Assembly (NCBI GenBank): GCA_017590115.1
Contig: JAGGNK010012114.1
Span: forward strand, 3,620,389-3,684,388
Origin: Montifringilla adamsi
Taxonomy: Eukaryota > Chordata > Aves > Passeriformes > Passeridae
Direction: 5' to 3'
Length of the DNA stretch: 64,000 bases
The notes under the pieces are model-generated. The model ran no database searches and was not told where the DNA came from. It saw only the letters and a program-made list of their open reading frames with translations. The translations under genes and the position numbers were made by a program. Shown in pieces: positions 1 to 10,284 of this stretch (position 1 is the stretch's first letter; each line of letters starts with the position of its first letter).

Positions 1-755
1 GAGCGGGAAGCGCGGAGGGCCGCAATCAGGGGCCGGCGGCTCGGGGGCGGCGGGACGCCCGCAGGCAAGGGGGCCGAGCGCCCCGGCGGGGTCTGCTGGT
101 GCGGCGGAGCCTCCGCGCGGGGACGGGGAGAGGGGGATTAGTGTATTAGCGCCGCTTGCTCCTGCTCCCGGCTGGATCGGCTCCGAGACAGGGATTAGTG
201 CAGCCAGCGACCACCGAGGCGGGACCGAGACGGTGGGAAGGGAGAAAAGGCGACAAGCGGACGCCCGGCCGCCAGCTGCGGCCCCCGTCCCCGCTTTCCC
301 CCGGGGGATGGGCCCAAGGGGGTACGGCCCGCCCCGGCCCCGTGGCTTCGCTGCCGCCCCGGGCTCCGCAGCAGCCCCAGATCCCGCGGAGAAGCGGCGA
401 GTCCTTCGTGGGGCTGCAGCCGGCTGCCCCTGTCCCTGCACCGTGCTCTCGCCGCTGCCGCGGGCGTCTCCCCGCCCCTCGCCGCCTCTCCGCGCCCTGC
501 CGGCGCGAACGACCGTGATGGTTGGAGGCGGCGACAGCTCCGAGAAGACGGGCGAGGGCCGGGGGCGGCGATTCCCCTCCGCAGACACCTGCTCGACGTA
601 AGCCCGGTGACGCTCGGCACCAGCCCCAAGGTGTCGCTGGCAGCAGCGCCGCCCACAGCGAGCCCCACAAGGACGCGCGGCCGCCCCGGGACCCTCGCGC
701 CTCGCCCGGCGCCGCCGCGGCCCCGCCCCCCCGGCCGCGGCCGGGCAGCGGCGGA

Positions 756-774
756 GGGGCGGGGCGGGGCGGGG
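756..774. promoter_or_regulatory. Tandem GC boxes (Sp1/KLF-type sites)
   Basis: Three overlapping GGGGCGGGGC-type units occur back to back. Such clusters typically lie within about 100 bp upstream of a CpG-island start site, which would place transcription initiation at roughly 790-880. Site occupancy is inferred. Confidence 0.6.
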
Positions 775-799
775 AGCGGGGCGCGCCCGCCGCGCTCCA

Positions 800-1426
800 G
801 TCCGGGCTTTGTCTCCGCCTCCGCCGGCGGAGCGTCCCGGGGACAGCGGGAGGGCGGCGGGAGACGGAGCGGCAGCGGCGGGAGACAGGGAGAGGGAGAG
901 AGAGACAGCGGCTCCCACGTCCTCGCCGCGCACAGTCCGATGCCCGGCAGCTCGAGGCGAGCAGCGACTACGCTTTCCTGCCGTGGCACAGCGAGTACCT
1001 CCAGCCTCGGAGTTTTCCTGAAGCAGCCGTCACACCGGGAGCACTTTTGGTAGAGAGGGACCAGGAGACCCCGAAATGACTTACCTCCCGAGACTCGACT
1101 GAAGGGGACTTATTGGAGTGGAACCGTAGTGGAATTTGGGTCTGGAGAGGAGTTGCTAACGCTTTTTTTTAATTTTTTTTTTTATTCTTCTCTCTGATCA
1201 CTCCCCTCTTCGTCCATCATTGGAAATGAACAAATTGCGTTTGCAATTCAGAAAGTAGAAATATTAAATATACCATCCCCCGGGAAGCACACATGTAGTA
1301 ATGACAAAGGATTGCAAAGGAGAGAGTGGCTCCAGTTTCCCAGAGAGATCCCCTAAAATGGATTACTAAATGGGACACTACATCAGCTAGTTGTCCTCTA
1401 GCTGCCCAGATACATGCACCGAAAAG
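800..1426 (+). other. SEMA6A: Probable non-coding exon 1 (5' leader) of SEMA6A
   Basis: Downstream of the GC boxes is a purine-rich leader-like stretch. It continues into an AT-richer segment with stops in all + frames and ends at a plausible donor, GAAAAG|GTACAG, with the exon ending at 1426. The start is approximate. Several upstream ORFs are visible: 940-1053 (37 codons), 1076-1102 (8 codons, G at -3), 1226-1258 (10 codons) and 1301-1369 (22 codons). None is in contact with the main ATG, which lies in the next exon. Other possible donors exist at 598 (GAC|GTAAGC) and 3227 (CAGG|GTGAGT, the strongest match to consensus), so alternative first exons are possible. The exon call is inference; no transcript evidence can be seen here. 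Confidence 0.45.
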
Positions 1427-1695
1427 GTACAGTACCCCCCTGTCCGTACCCCTACCTAATGTTTTGGGATTGCTCGGAAGGGGAGGCTCACAAATCGCCC
1501 GGCCGGCTCGGAAGGAGCGAGGGTGGTGTGTGGTTTGAGGTGGGCTGCTTCTGCCTTCTATCTCGACATCGTTTGCAGCGCCTAGGGAGGAGGAGAGCCG
1601 CCCGCAAGTGTACACACTGCGTTTGCTGTTGTCACTTTCCCGGCATCTCGTGGCTTCATCTTTTTTTCCCTTTTTTATTTGCCCATCTTTTCCTT

Positions 1696-1701
1696 CCCCC
1701 C

Positions 1702-1740
<39 letters not shown>

Positions 1741-1746
1741 ACCCCC
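1696..1746. repeat. Poly-C tract (38 uninterrupted C)
   Basis: Positions 1703-1740 are all C, flanked by shorter C runs broken by single A residues at 1702 and 1741. It lies just downstream of the proposed exon 1 donor, still inside the CpG island. The opposite strand is an unbroken G run able to form G-quadruplexes. Length is likely polymorphic and may be inaccurate in the assembly. Confidence 0.95.
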
Positions 1747-3220
1747 AACTGCCTAACATGTTATCCTCCCTCCCCTAGCCCTTGGCACGGCTTGCATGCG
1801 CTGTGCTGGGGCTCCTCGCCTCGCATCCCCGAGCCCTTACTGGCAGGGGCTCCGTGGGGAGCTGGGCGGCCGCGGGACGCCGCCGCCAGGGCCGCCGGGC
1901 ATCGTGTGGGGCTGGGTGCTGGGGTCTTTGTTACAAGAACTATGTGTGCGCTCCGTGTAAAGGCGTAACCCCGCCGTCTCTGCCGTTCCCGCGGGGTAGC
2001 TGGGTCGCGGCCGATGTATTTCTTTATGGGTTTTTTCCGAGGCTGGCGCTGCATTTTGGGGGAAGTGGCCGGGAATCGAGGCAACTTCTTCCGCGGAGCA
2101 GCCCCAGGCGCAGCCGCGGGCTTTGTTCGCGGCCGTGGGCTGGGGCCGCGGGCTCACCTCCCCGCCCGTTCCCCACGGACAGTGGCCGCCTTCCCTTCCG
2201 TCCTGGCCCCGGTGAAGGTGGGATGCCGGCTGTCTTCCCTCCACCCGCGAAGCATGGCTCTGGAGTAGGGATGCTCCCCGCCCCTTTCTGCCGGGCGCCC
2301 CAAGCCTCTTCCCCCCCCGGCCGGCGGCACTGCCAAGCCGCTTCTCCTTGGCCGGGGAGCGCAGGCGGACGGGCTGGCCAAGGCCAGACCCCTCCGTGGC
2401 CGCCCGACGGGCGGGAAGCCGTGCAAGGAAGCGCAACTCTTCTCCCTCCGCCCAGCACTCGCCCTGTCGCTCCTTCAGCCCCTCTCCGCCCTCGGGCTCC
2501 GGGCCAAATGGGAGAAACGGCGGAAAAGAGAAAGTTTTTTTTAATGGCGAGTAACAGGACTGGCCCTCCAGGAGGGGCTGCAGGCTGCCGACGCGGCGCC
2601 CCGCAAACGCCCCACGCCGCGGCGGGGCGCGGGTCTGGCGGCGGGGCGCGGCGACGCCGGGCGGGGACCGGGAGCGGGGCTCCTTCGTGCCGAGGATGCT
2701 GAGGTTGGGAGAAATGCCGAGGAGGGAACAGCATGCTGCTGAGGTGAGGAAAGGATGCTGAGCAAGGAACAGGATGACGCTGAGCAGGAAAGGGATTTCA
2801 CCCTGCACGCACACACCCTGTCCCCTTATCTGCACGGGCAGGGAAGGCTCCTGTGCCTCCGTCTGCGGAGCGCTGGCAGCACGGCGCCGAGGCACGGGGG
2901 GCGGCGGCGGTGGCTCGGGCAGCCCCTGGGGCGGCCGAGGGTCAGCACCGCCCCTCGCTCCGCCGCCAGGGAAGGCGGTGGAAAGTTTGGGTCTCCATCA
3001 CGCGTGAGGAAAGTACCTGCTTCTTGCGAGGGCTCGGCCGTCCCACCGCCCCTTTCTTCGTGCCTGGCCGCCTGGCTGTCCAAGGGAGGCGTTCCCGGGG
3101 GTGGACCGGACGGCGTGCGGATAGAGGGTTGGCGGGGAAAGCGGGGCTGAGGCTGGGGCTGCAGCCCGCTCAATTGCAGTGGAGATGCCCTTCTGCCTGT
3201 CGCTGTCCTGCCTGGCTCAT

Positions 3221-3232
3221 CCCAGGGTGAGT
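3221..3232 (+). promoter_or_regulatory. Strong candidate splice donor at the CpG-island edge
   Basis: The sequence CCCAGG|GTGAGT is a near-consensus 5' splice site at the downstream boundary of the island, cutting after 3226. It could end an alternative SEMA6A first exon or an extended version of exon 1. No matching exon start can be defined. Confidence 0.3.
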
Positions 3233-3933
3233 CCTAAGGCAGTAACTGCTGGGTTTCCCTTGGGCAAACGGCTCTGGCCGCTTGTTCAGGAGATAATTTG
3301 TTCTCCTGTTCCTCTCCCGAGATAATTGCTTTTGAAGTTTGTAAACATGCTCGTTTGTGCCAGCGTCTGTGCAGCACGGATATTTAGCTGCTGCAGAAAA
3401 TTATTTCACTGATGGAACAGCAGAAAATAAAGGCTTTAGTTAGGTCTGTGATAAACTGTAAAACATACTAATTCCTGGCGCTGTAAGGTGAATGCTTCGT
3501 TTTCTAAAGGCACACACACAGCATGCAGGTGTTGTAAATAACTAAGTGCTAAGTGTCCACATCCATTTTCTGTCACAGGGCTGCACGAAGTTGATTATTA
3601 TTTGACATGGATTCTTCTAACTTGTTTTGTATCATCCAGCAACGATATAATTACTTACTTGACCTCAAAGATCGTAGCTAAAGGTGTGATTTTCCCCACT
3701 GTCTTTGCAACAATTGGTGTGCATTCATTTAATTTAAGCGTTATCAGTAAACCATTCTCATCCAAAGTCCAGTGCAGTCAGGCTCTTTTGATTCAAAATT
3801 CAATTCTCAAAATTCATTGAGATTTTGTAGCTTTCTCTCATGGTAAGATTTATGCAGCTGTTACCATGCTCAGGTTTTCCTCTGCCATTTTTTTCAGATT
3901 AGAAACACAAAATGATCTTGCTGTGGTTAGCTT

Positions 3934-3982
3934 CTCTTTTTTCTTTCTTTTTTTTTTTTAAACTTTTTTTTTTTTTTTTTTA
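3934..3982. repeat. T-rich simple sequence
   Basis: Two long T runs are separated by AAAC and preceded by TTTC-like units. It is low-complexity DNA in intron 1 with no flanking retroelement that I recognise. Confidence 0.85.
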
Positions 3983-6653
3983 ATGAGAATGTTCTAGTGT
4001 ATTGTGAGGAAATTCAGGTCTGCTCCAACAAATCTCTCTCTTCATGGAATTGCTTTGAACATGGTTGAAAGCAAGTACATGATACAGTAGGATTGGGAAG
4101 GTTTGTCACTATTAAAGAAGTACAGTTGCCAAGGTGTTTCACTGTCTGGGGTTTCCTTTTATCTAATAAGAGTCTGTTTTTAATATGGTAGTTTCTCATA
4201 AGTTACAAGACAGAGAGAATTGACTCTCTTTAAAGCCAAATAATTTCATATGCATAAAAAAGCTGGTTTCTGTTCTCCACCACTCTTCACTGGAGAAAAC
4301 CTCTGGCATTCATGGAAGCTTAGCTCAGGAGCAGCATGCCCAGATGAGATTTCTGCTAAATGCTAAACACAATTTAAAATAGTAAGTAATACTGTAATGT
4401 ATATTTGCAACGTTTGCTTTTCAGGTACTAGGCACCAGAGGCTTGAAATGCAGGTGAATGCTTTCAGAGACTACAAACTAGGCAGTCAGAGATGTTCTGT
4501 GTGTTCTCAATTAGTCTACTTGAAAACTGTCTATTCTTGCTTAATGGCAAACCAGCCTTATCAACAGAACTCATGCTACTTGAACCAAAAAATAAATGGG
4601 CACTGACATCTATGAGGAAGATGGCTAGTTAACATTTCTAGCTGCTTGAAGATGAAAGTGAGTTTTAGCCATAGTCCCTTCTTTATGTTTGCAAATAGAA
4701 GATTGCAGTTACTGGTGTTTAAGACTGAAGAAGGAGGTAGATCGGGCTAAGAGTGATGAGTTGCCTTCACTAAATTTTTGAAAGGAATTGAAAAAAAAAA
4801 AAAAAAGAAAAAGGAAAGGACAGAGATCAAATTAATGACCTGTGAAAAATCCAGACTAGAATTGTTTGCATCAGAAAGGAAGTAGGTGATTGTGAACTTG
4901 CTTGTGCGTGTTTTGTGAAGGGAAGGGGAAATTTGTCATCTTGTTTTGAAGAGCCATACATAAATACACATGAAAGGAGCTCACATGGTTTACAGCAGGG
5001 GAGACGTAAAATGTTTTAGGATTAAATTGACCTGAGCTAATACATGTCTCACATCCAGCTTCTTTGCAAGAACACATTGTTATACTACTGAAACAAATGT
5101 TTTGTGTATAGTACCTGATTCCCATATGCTGTAGCAGAATGCTGAAAACAAACAAGCCAGTAAATCCTGAAATTCTGTAAAACAACATTGAAATTATATT
5201 AGATGCAGCATATGCTAGAGAAGTTGAACTGTACTAAACCAGAAGTTTTCACTATCCTAATTTGATACAGATGCTGCAGTATTTGACCTGCTACTATTCA
5301 TTTATTGATGAAGTAAATATTTAGCCCTAACCTTTTGCAGTCTCATTCACCCAAGCAGGCTTTGCTGACCCAGGAATGCCTTGCCTGTTGGAGTAATTTT
5401 CTAAAAGTAAACGCAGTTGCTGAAATATTACTTAAATGTGGACTTTTTTTAAATATTTAAGTCACAAACTGAAAATACTGTTTTCTGCTGGGAATCAATA
5501 CTTGCTAAGGACCTAAAGCTATCTTATGAGTACATTTGGTCTGGACTGATCCTTAATGTTATAAGTCAGACCTAGATCTGTGTATCATGGAGCAAGTCAC
5601 ATCCAACAAATTGTGACAAGCTTTGTTTGACAAGGCAACAGAAAAATAAGAGTGATAAGCAATGATTTTTACTGGTGACCATTTGAGCATTTTATGTTCA
5701 TAAATTCTGTGTATCAGGATTATTCTTAGGTGGGCAAGACATTTTGACAGCAAGATAAAGTCAGTAGCACAAAGTCTGACTGCTGATCAACAGCATACAG
5801 TAAGCATGAGCAGCATTCTAACGCAGAAGTAATCAGCTGGGGGAAAGCCTGGACCTGAGCCTGACATATCTCTAAAGGAATATTTTCATTTTTGGCCTGT
5901 TGCACCAGTCCTCTGAGGAAGGAATGGCTTAAATATGCCTAGGACCTGTGAGGGTAAAAGTGGACTACTCCAGTTCAAGCACAAACCTGGCAGAAAGAGT
6001 TTGTGCGCCTCTATTTTCTTTATGTGCTGTGTTACCCATGGCCATGGAAATAATTGAGTGTTTATGTTTCTGCAGTGTTAAGAATCTCTAATTATCCATG
6101 GTGAGGGTTGCTTTGGTTTTTGGGTCTTGATTGCAACATGTCAATATGGCAGCAATGCCCAAGGCATAGCTTAAGGTTTTAAAGGGAAGAGTGCCACCTA
6201 CTGTGTTATGATTTTAGGTATTGCAGCTTCTGTGTGTCTTGTGGAGTTCCCAAGCTTCTCATTTGCCTATTTTGTTCTAACCTCTGGAAGATGTGAAAGG
6301 ATTCAAAATTATATGTGGCATGGGAATGGAGAGAGAGAAAAAAAATAGAAAATAAGTACAAAATCAGGGTGTTCTGGAAGTCTTAGGAGGGGCTCTTTGA
6401 AGGACAGTCATACATAGAAACATTTGCAATTTTTGGCATTTCTTATAAAGGCTGCTATTGCTGGAAACAGGGAAGGGGATAAGAGATCTATGCTTCCCCC
6501 CATAAAATAGTAATGTTCTCAGGTTTCATGCACCAGATGAACATAAATGAGCCTACCAGGTTTATGACCTTTGAAATCTAAAGCTTAACTCTGACTACAG
6601 TTTAATTAAAAGAAAGTAGAATTCACTTAAAAAGACAAAATAAACAGAAAAAT

Positions 6654-6700
6654 CCAACAACAACAACAAAAAAAAAAAAAAAAAAACCAAAAAAACAACA
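6654..6700. repeat. CAA-repeat and poly-A stretch
   Basis: Several CAA triplets run into about 19 A residues and then further A-rich sequence with CC interruptions. I see no retroelement body upstream, so it is labelled simple sequence. Confidence 0.85.
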
Positions 6701-9700
6701 GATTTCAGAAAAGGGAGAAGATGAGAAAAACCCTGGATGAATTCTCCTGTAACTTGCTGCAAAATTTCATGAAGTCTTTCCTAGTATAGAACTGTTGTTA
6801 TTTATCAGCCCAAAGGAGGGCCGTAATAATGCTTGATGTGAATACAGAGACATTTTTGTATGAAAGAAATTTTTCCCCAAGCCCCAGAGTGTTTCTTTAG
6901 TGGCTGAAATAGAGATGTAAAATAAAGTAGATAAACCAGCTATTAACAGAACTGCCAGTTGCTGTATCTCGAGAGTGAAGACATATGGTAATTCACTACA
7001 TTCAGCGATGACCTTTTCTTTAAAAATATTGTTAATAATAGGCACTTCTATGTAAAGTATTTATATAACATACTTGAAATTCATGTATCATGGACTACTC
7101 CATGCCATTTTTGTTAGTGGCAGGTTTTTGGTTTGTTTTTGGCTTTTTTTTTTAGCTACTGACAAAACTGCTACTGAGGAACTTTCCACAGCAGTGCACT
7201 TTTGCAATATACCTGCAGTTCTGAAGTGAAGGAGTTTCTGGGGGCAGGTGCACAGCGTTGCTGCACCACTCTGACAGAGCAGCATGGGCCCTGTCCTCAG
7301 GATGGGAAGCCTTTGGCATCATCTCTCTCATCCTTCCCAGCTAAAGCCATGCCTTGACTGCAACATTACACCCTTTCCATGAAGCAGGTAAAAAAAAAGC
7401 ATTCCTATGTTTTTGTGATTTCTGTAACTAGTTGTATTTAGTGAAAACTCAGAGCTTATAAAAGTGGAAAAAAAAACCCCAATCGTTTTGTAATGCCCAT
7501 TCATATCAGTCTGAGAATATCTAGTTGGATGAAGACTACTCTACTAGTACTTTTACTGGTGATAATAGCAGAAGTTTCATTATGCGCTTAAAAAGAAAAG
7601 GTATTCCTAACTGTCATTGATTTTGTAATGACCCTGATAGACTCAGGGACCTTCTAACAATGAAAATGTGGAGACGATGTAATAGGTATGGTCAGGCGTT
7701 CCGGTTCAGCAGATGGAAAAAATACTCTCCCATAGGAATTCCCAACACAATGGGAAAAACTGCATTCAACTATATTCTTTATTGCAGCAAACATTATTTC
7801 GACTTTCCTATCTATGACTGCTCAGTTTCACTTAGGTGTTCTATATATTGAGTATTCTTCATTGAGTATGGCTTTTATACTTGAACAGAAAATTTTATAT
7901 ATTGCTTCCTTCACCATTGTTCATGAACATTTATCCATTACTTGCTCTTGAGGCAGCCATTCATTGAAATGTTAATGAGATTTTGAGCAGTTTATAATTC
8001 CATAGGGGTTTTTTGTTTGGGTTTTTTTGTGGGTTTTTCCTGTTTCTCTCTAGAAAAAAAAACTGGTTTTGTTGATGCCTTTCAAAACCTACTTTTTATT
8101 GGTAGATTGACATGGATTCTATGCTAATTCCTCCTGCATTCCTGAATTATGGCCTAGCAAGGCACTGTCACTGGGATCTTCATCTATTAATCATGGAAGC
8201 TGCTTTCTTATTCGGTTGCCATAGTTTCAGTGCCTCAGATAGTGTTAGGGTGCCTTGGGAAAGGCTTACGATACATTCGGACTTGCAAGCCTTGCAGTTA
8301 TTTTGGCAGTAGAAGAGCTCTGAAGGATCAAGAGAACAGCATCCAACATTATTCAGAGTTGGATTAAAAGCAGAAACTTCTGGATATATCTCTCTGGACC
8401 TTGTTATGTGTATGTCCAGCTGATATTTGCTCCCAAGATTTGCTTTTTGTCTTGCTGGTAAAATCGTACACTTCAGAGACTAATGGCTACCTTTATCCAT
8501 TGCAAGAACAAAAAAGGCTTTTAATTAGTTTTTTCGATAAATGGTTGTGTAAATTAGGGCATTTAGGGTTTCCTAAGCAATCCAGCTAATTTGTTTTCCA
8601 TTCCCTTTTAACCCAGCTACATACATTATGATACCACGTTTGAGTTAATGTTTATTGCTACTTTAAATTTAATAAGACAATAAGAACCTTTTTGTTAGCT
8701 GCAGAGTAGCTTGAATTACCAAGTAGAAAAGAGGAAATTAACTTTTTTCAGACAGAACTAAAGCTCTTTCAGTACTGTGTTGGTACTGGCAGTGTTTTTG
8801 CAATGATGTTTCAATATTTGTTCATAAACTCAGCATTAAAACATACATGCTTTCAGAAATATAAGACGTGAGATGTTAGAATTAGCTTTTTTGATGAACG
8901 AGAAAAATGGTAAAGTAGTAAATATGTCTAACAGGAAAATAGCTAGAAGACTGATTTGTCAATGTAGTGCTCACTGCCAATTGATTTGTCTGTTATGCAT
9001 AATATAAAATGATGCAAAAGCATATTTCAGTAAGCAAATAATGGTTTCCTTTTTATTTTCCCATTGACAAAAAAATCTTCATCACTTCTGTGTGATCAAG
9101 CCACATGTAAGCCACATGTTTGACCAGATATTCTGCATTTTAGTATCTCCAGAATGATGTGATAACCCTTCAGTTCTTATGAAGCAATTTGAGTCTACCA
9201 CAGAGAAACTTGCTAAGTATTTTCTGTTTGCAGCAACAAAAAAAACCAGTCTTGACTAATCAAATCAAAGCATAATATTAAAACTATGTACAGCTGAGAT
9301 TAAAGAATTCAGTATAATTTGAATTAATCAGGAAAACAGTGACTTTTTTGCTTTCATATGGTTAGTTTGTACTCAAAGATTAGTTTTAAATCTTCAGCTT
9401 GGGACTTTACAACCCAATCTTGTAAATTTTTCAAGTGCGATCAACAAACATGTGCCTGTTATATGTAATCCTCAGGAGGCCTATGAATTGAACAAATGAA
9501 GTCCAAAAATTTGACGTGAATTTTAAAGTTTCATTTGTTGGTCGATGCACACAAAATCTGTGTTTGTAATTTTGAACTTTCACATAGTATGGAATCTTCT
9601 GGTTTCTAATCTTCTGGATCTGTGTTGAATACACATATTTTGCATAAAATGAATCCCAGTCTTTTTCCTGGTAACTCAGAATGTGCATGTGTCTGTTAGA

Positions 9701-10110
9701 CTGACAGAATAGTATGCCTCCATCATTTTTTATTTCCCTTTGAAAGGGGGGTAGCGATTGTAGCAGTGAGGAAATATCTTAGGTCAAAAGCTGTAGATGT
9801 ACAAATTCTGTTGTGCTTTTTTTCTTCAGAATTTATTATATTCCATTTAGTTTCGGGTTAGGTATGTGATCCCCCTGCATAGAAATTAATTTAGGCAGTT
9901 CTGTAAGGAACATTTGTACCTTCTTTAACACTGGTGGGTTGTTTTCTTTTTTCCCTTGCTATTTATTTTTTGCCTCCAAGAAACAGAGAAGAGAATGTGA
10001 AGTTAATACTCAGTATAAAGAGCCAGTCTGGGTCCTGTTGGAGGGTAAAAATGTATTTCTACTTAGCACCTATCAACAAGCCCTTACGCCTCTTAGAGTT
10101 CAGTATAAAA

Positions 10111-10284
10111 CTACAGAATTATTTAGGTTAGAAAGGTCCTTGAAGATCATGGAGTCCAACCCTTAACCTAACACTGCTGAGTCCATCACTAAACCATGTA
10201 CCTAAAGCCTACATCTTCACATCTTTTATATACCTCTGTGTATCTTTTAAATACCCAAGTTGGTGACTCAGCTACTTCCTTGGG
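10111..10284 (-). mobile_element. CR1 LINE 3'-end fragment
   Basis: On the + strand this reads as the reverse complement of an avian CR1 tail. It starts with an ACAGAATT motif followed by GGTTAGAAAGGTCCTTGAAGA and GGAGTCCAACCC, and ends with the phrase GGTGACTCAGCTACTTCCTT. In CR1 the matching blocks occur in the same order. The LINE sense strand is therefore minus, with its 3' end at the low coordinate. No reverse-transcriptase coding region remains; this is a typical severely 5'-truncated copy. A passerine-type CR1 subfamily seems likely, but the subfamily is not determined. Confidence 0.85.

Larger units (their letters stand above)
1..3230. promoter_or_regulatory. SEMA6A: CpG island covering the SEMA6A promoter and first exon
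   Basis: The first 3.2 kb is very rich in G, C and intact CpG dinucleotides, apart from an AT-richer stretch at about 1080-1430. Composition falls abruptly to ordinary AT-rich intron after about 3230. There is no clear TATA box near the densest part, but tandem GC boxes lie at 756-774, as expected of a dispersed-start CpG-island promoter. Its position about 50 kb upstream of the ATG exon, on the same strand, fits the known vertebrate SEMA6A layout of a non-coding first exon and a very long first intron. The many open frames on both strands here follow from few AT-rich stop codons and are not genes. The exact transcription start cannot be read from sequence alone. Confidence 0.85.
1427..10110 (+). 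other. SEMA6A: Intron 1, proximal part
   Basis: After the CpG island the stretch is AT-rich with stops in every frame and no protein similarity that I recognise. Simple sequence includes a T-rich block at 3934-3982, an A run near 4791-4806 and an A-rich block at 6654-6700. I see no RNA gene or transposon here, although old diverged repeats would escape reading by eye. Confidence 0.7.

Noticed and set aside
146..2895. Long open frames on both strands in the first 3 kb (up to 352 codons)
   Set aside because: They overlap in several frames, are rich in Pro, Arg, Gly and Ala, and follow from GC-rich CpG-island composition with few stop codons. No domain or conserved motif is visible.
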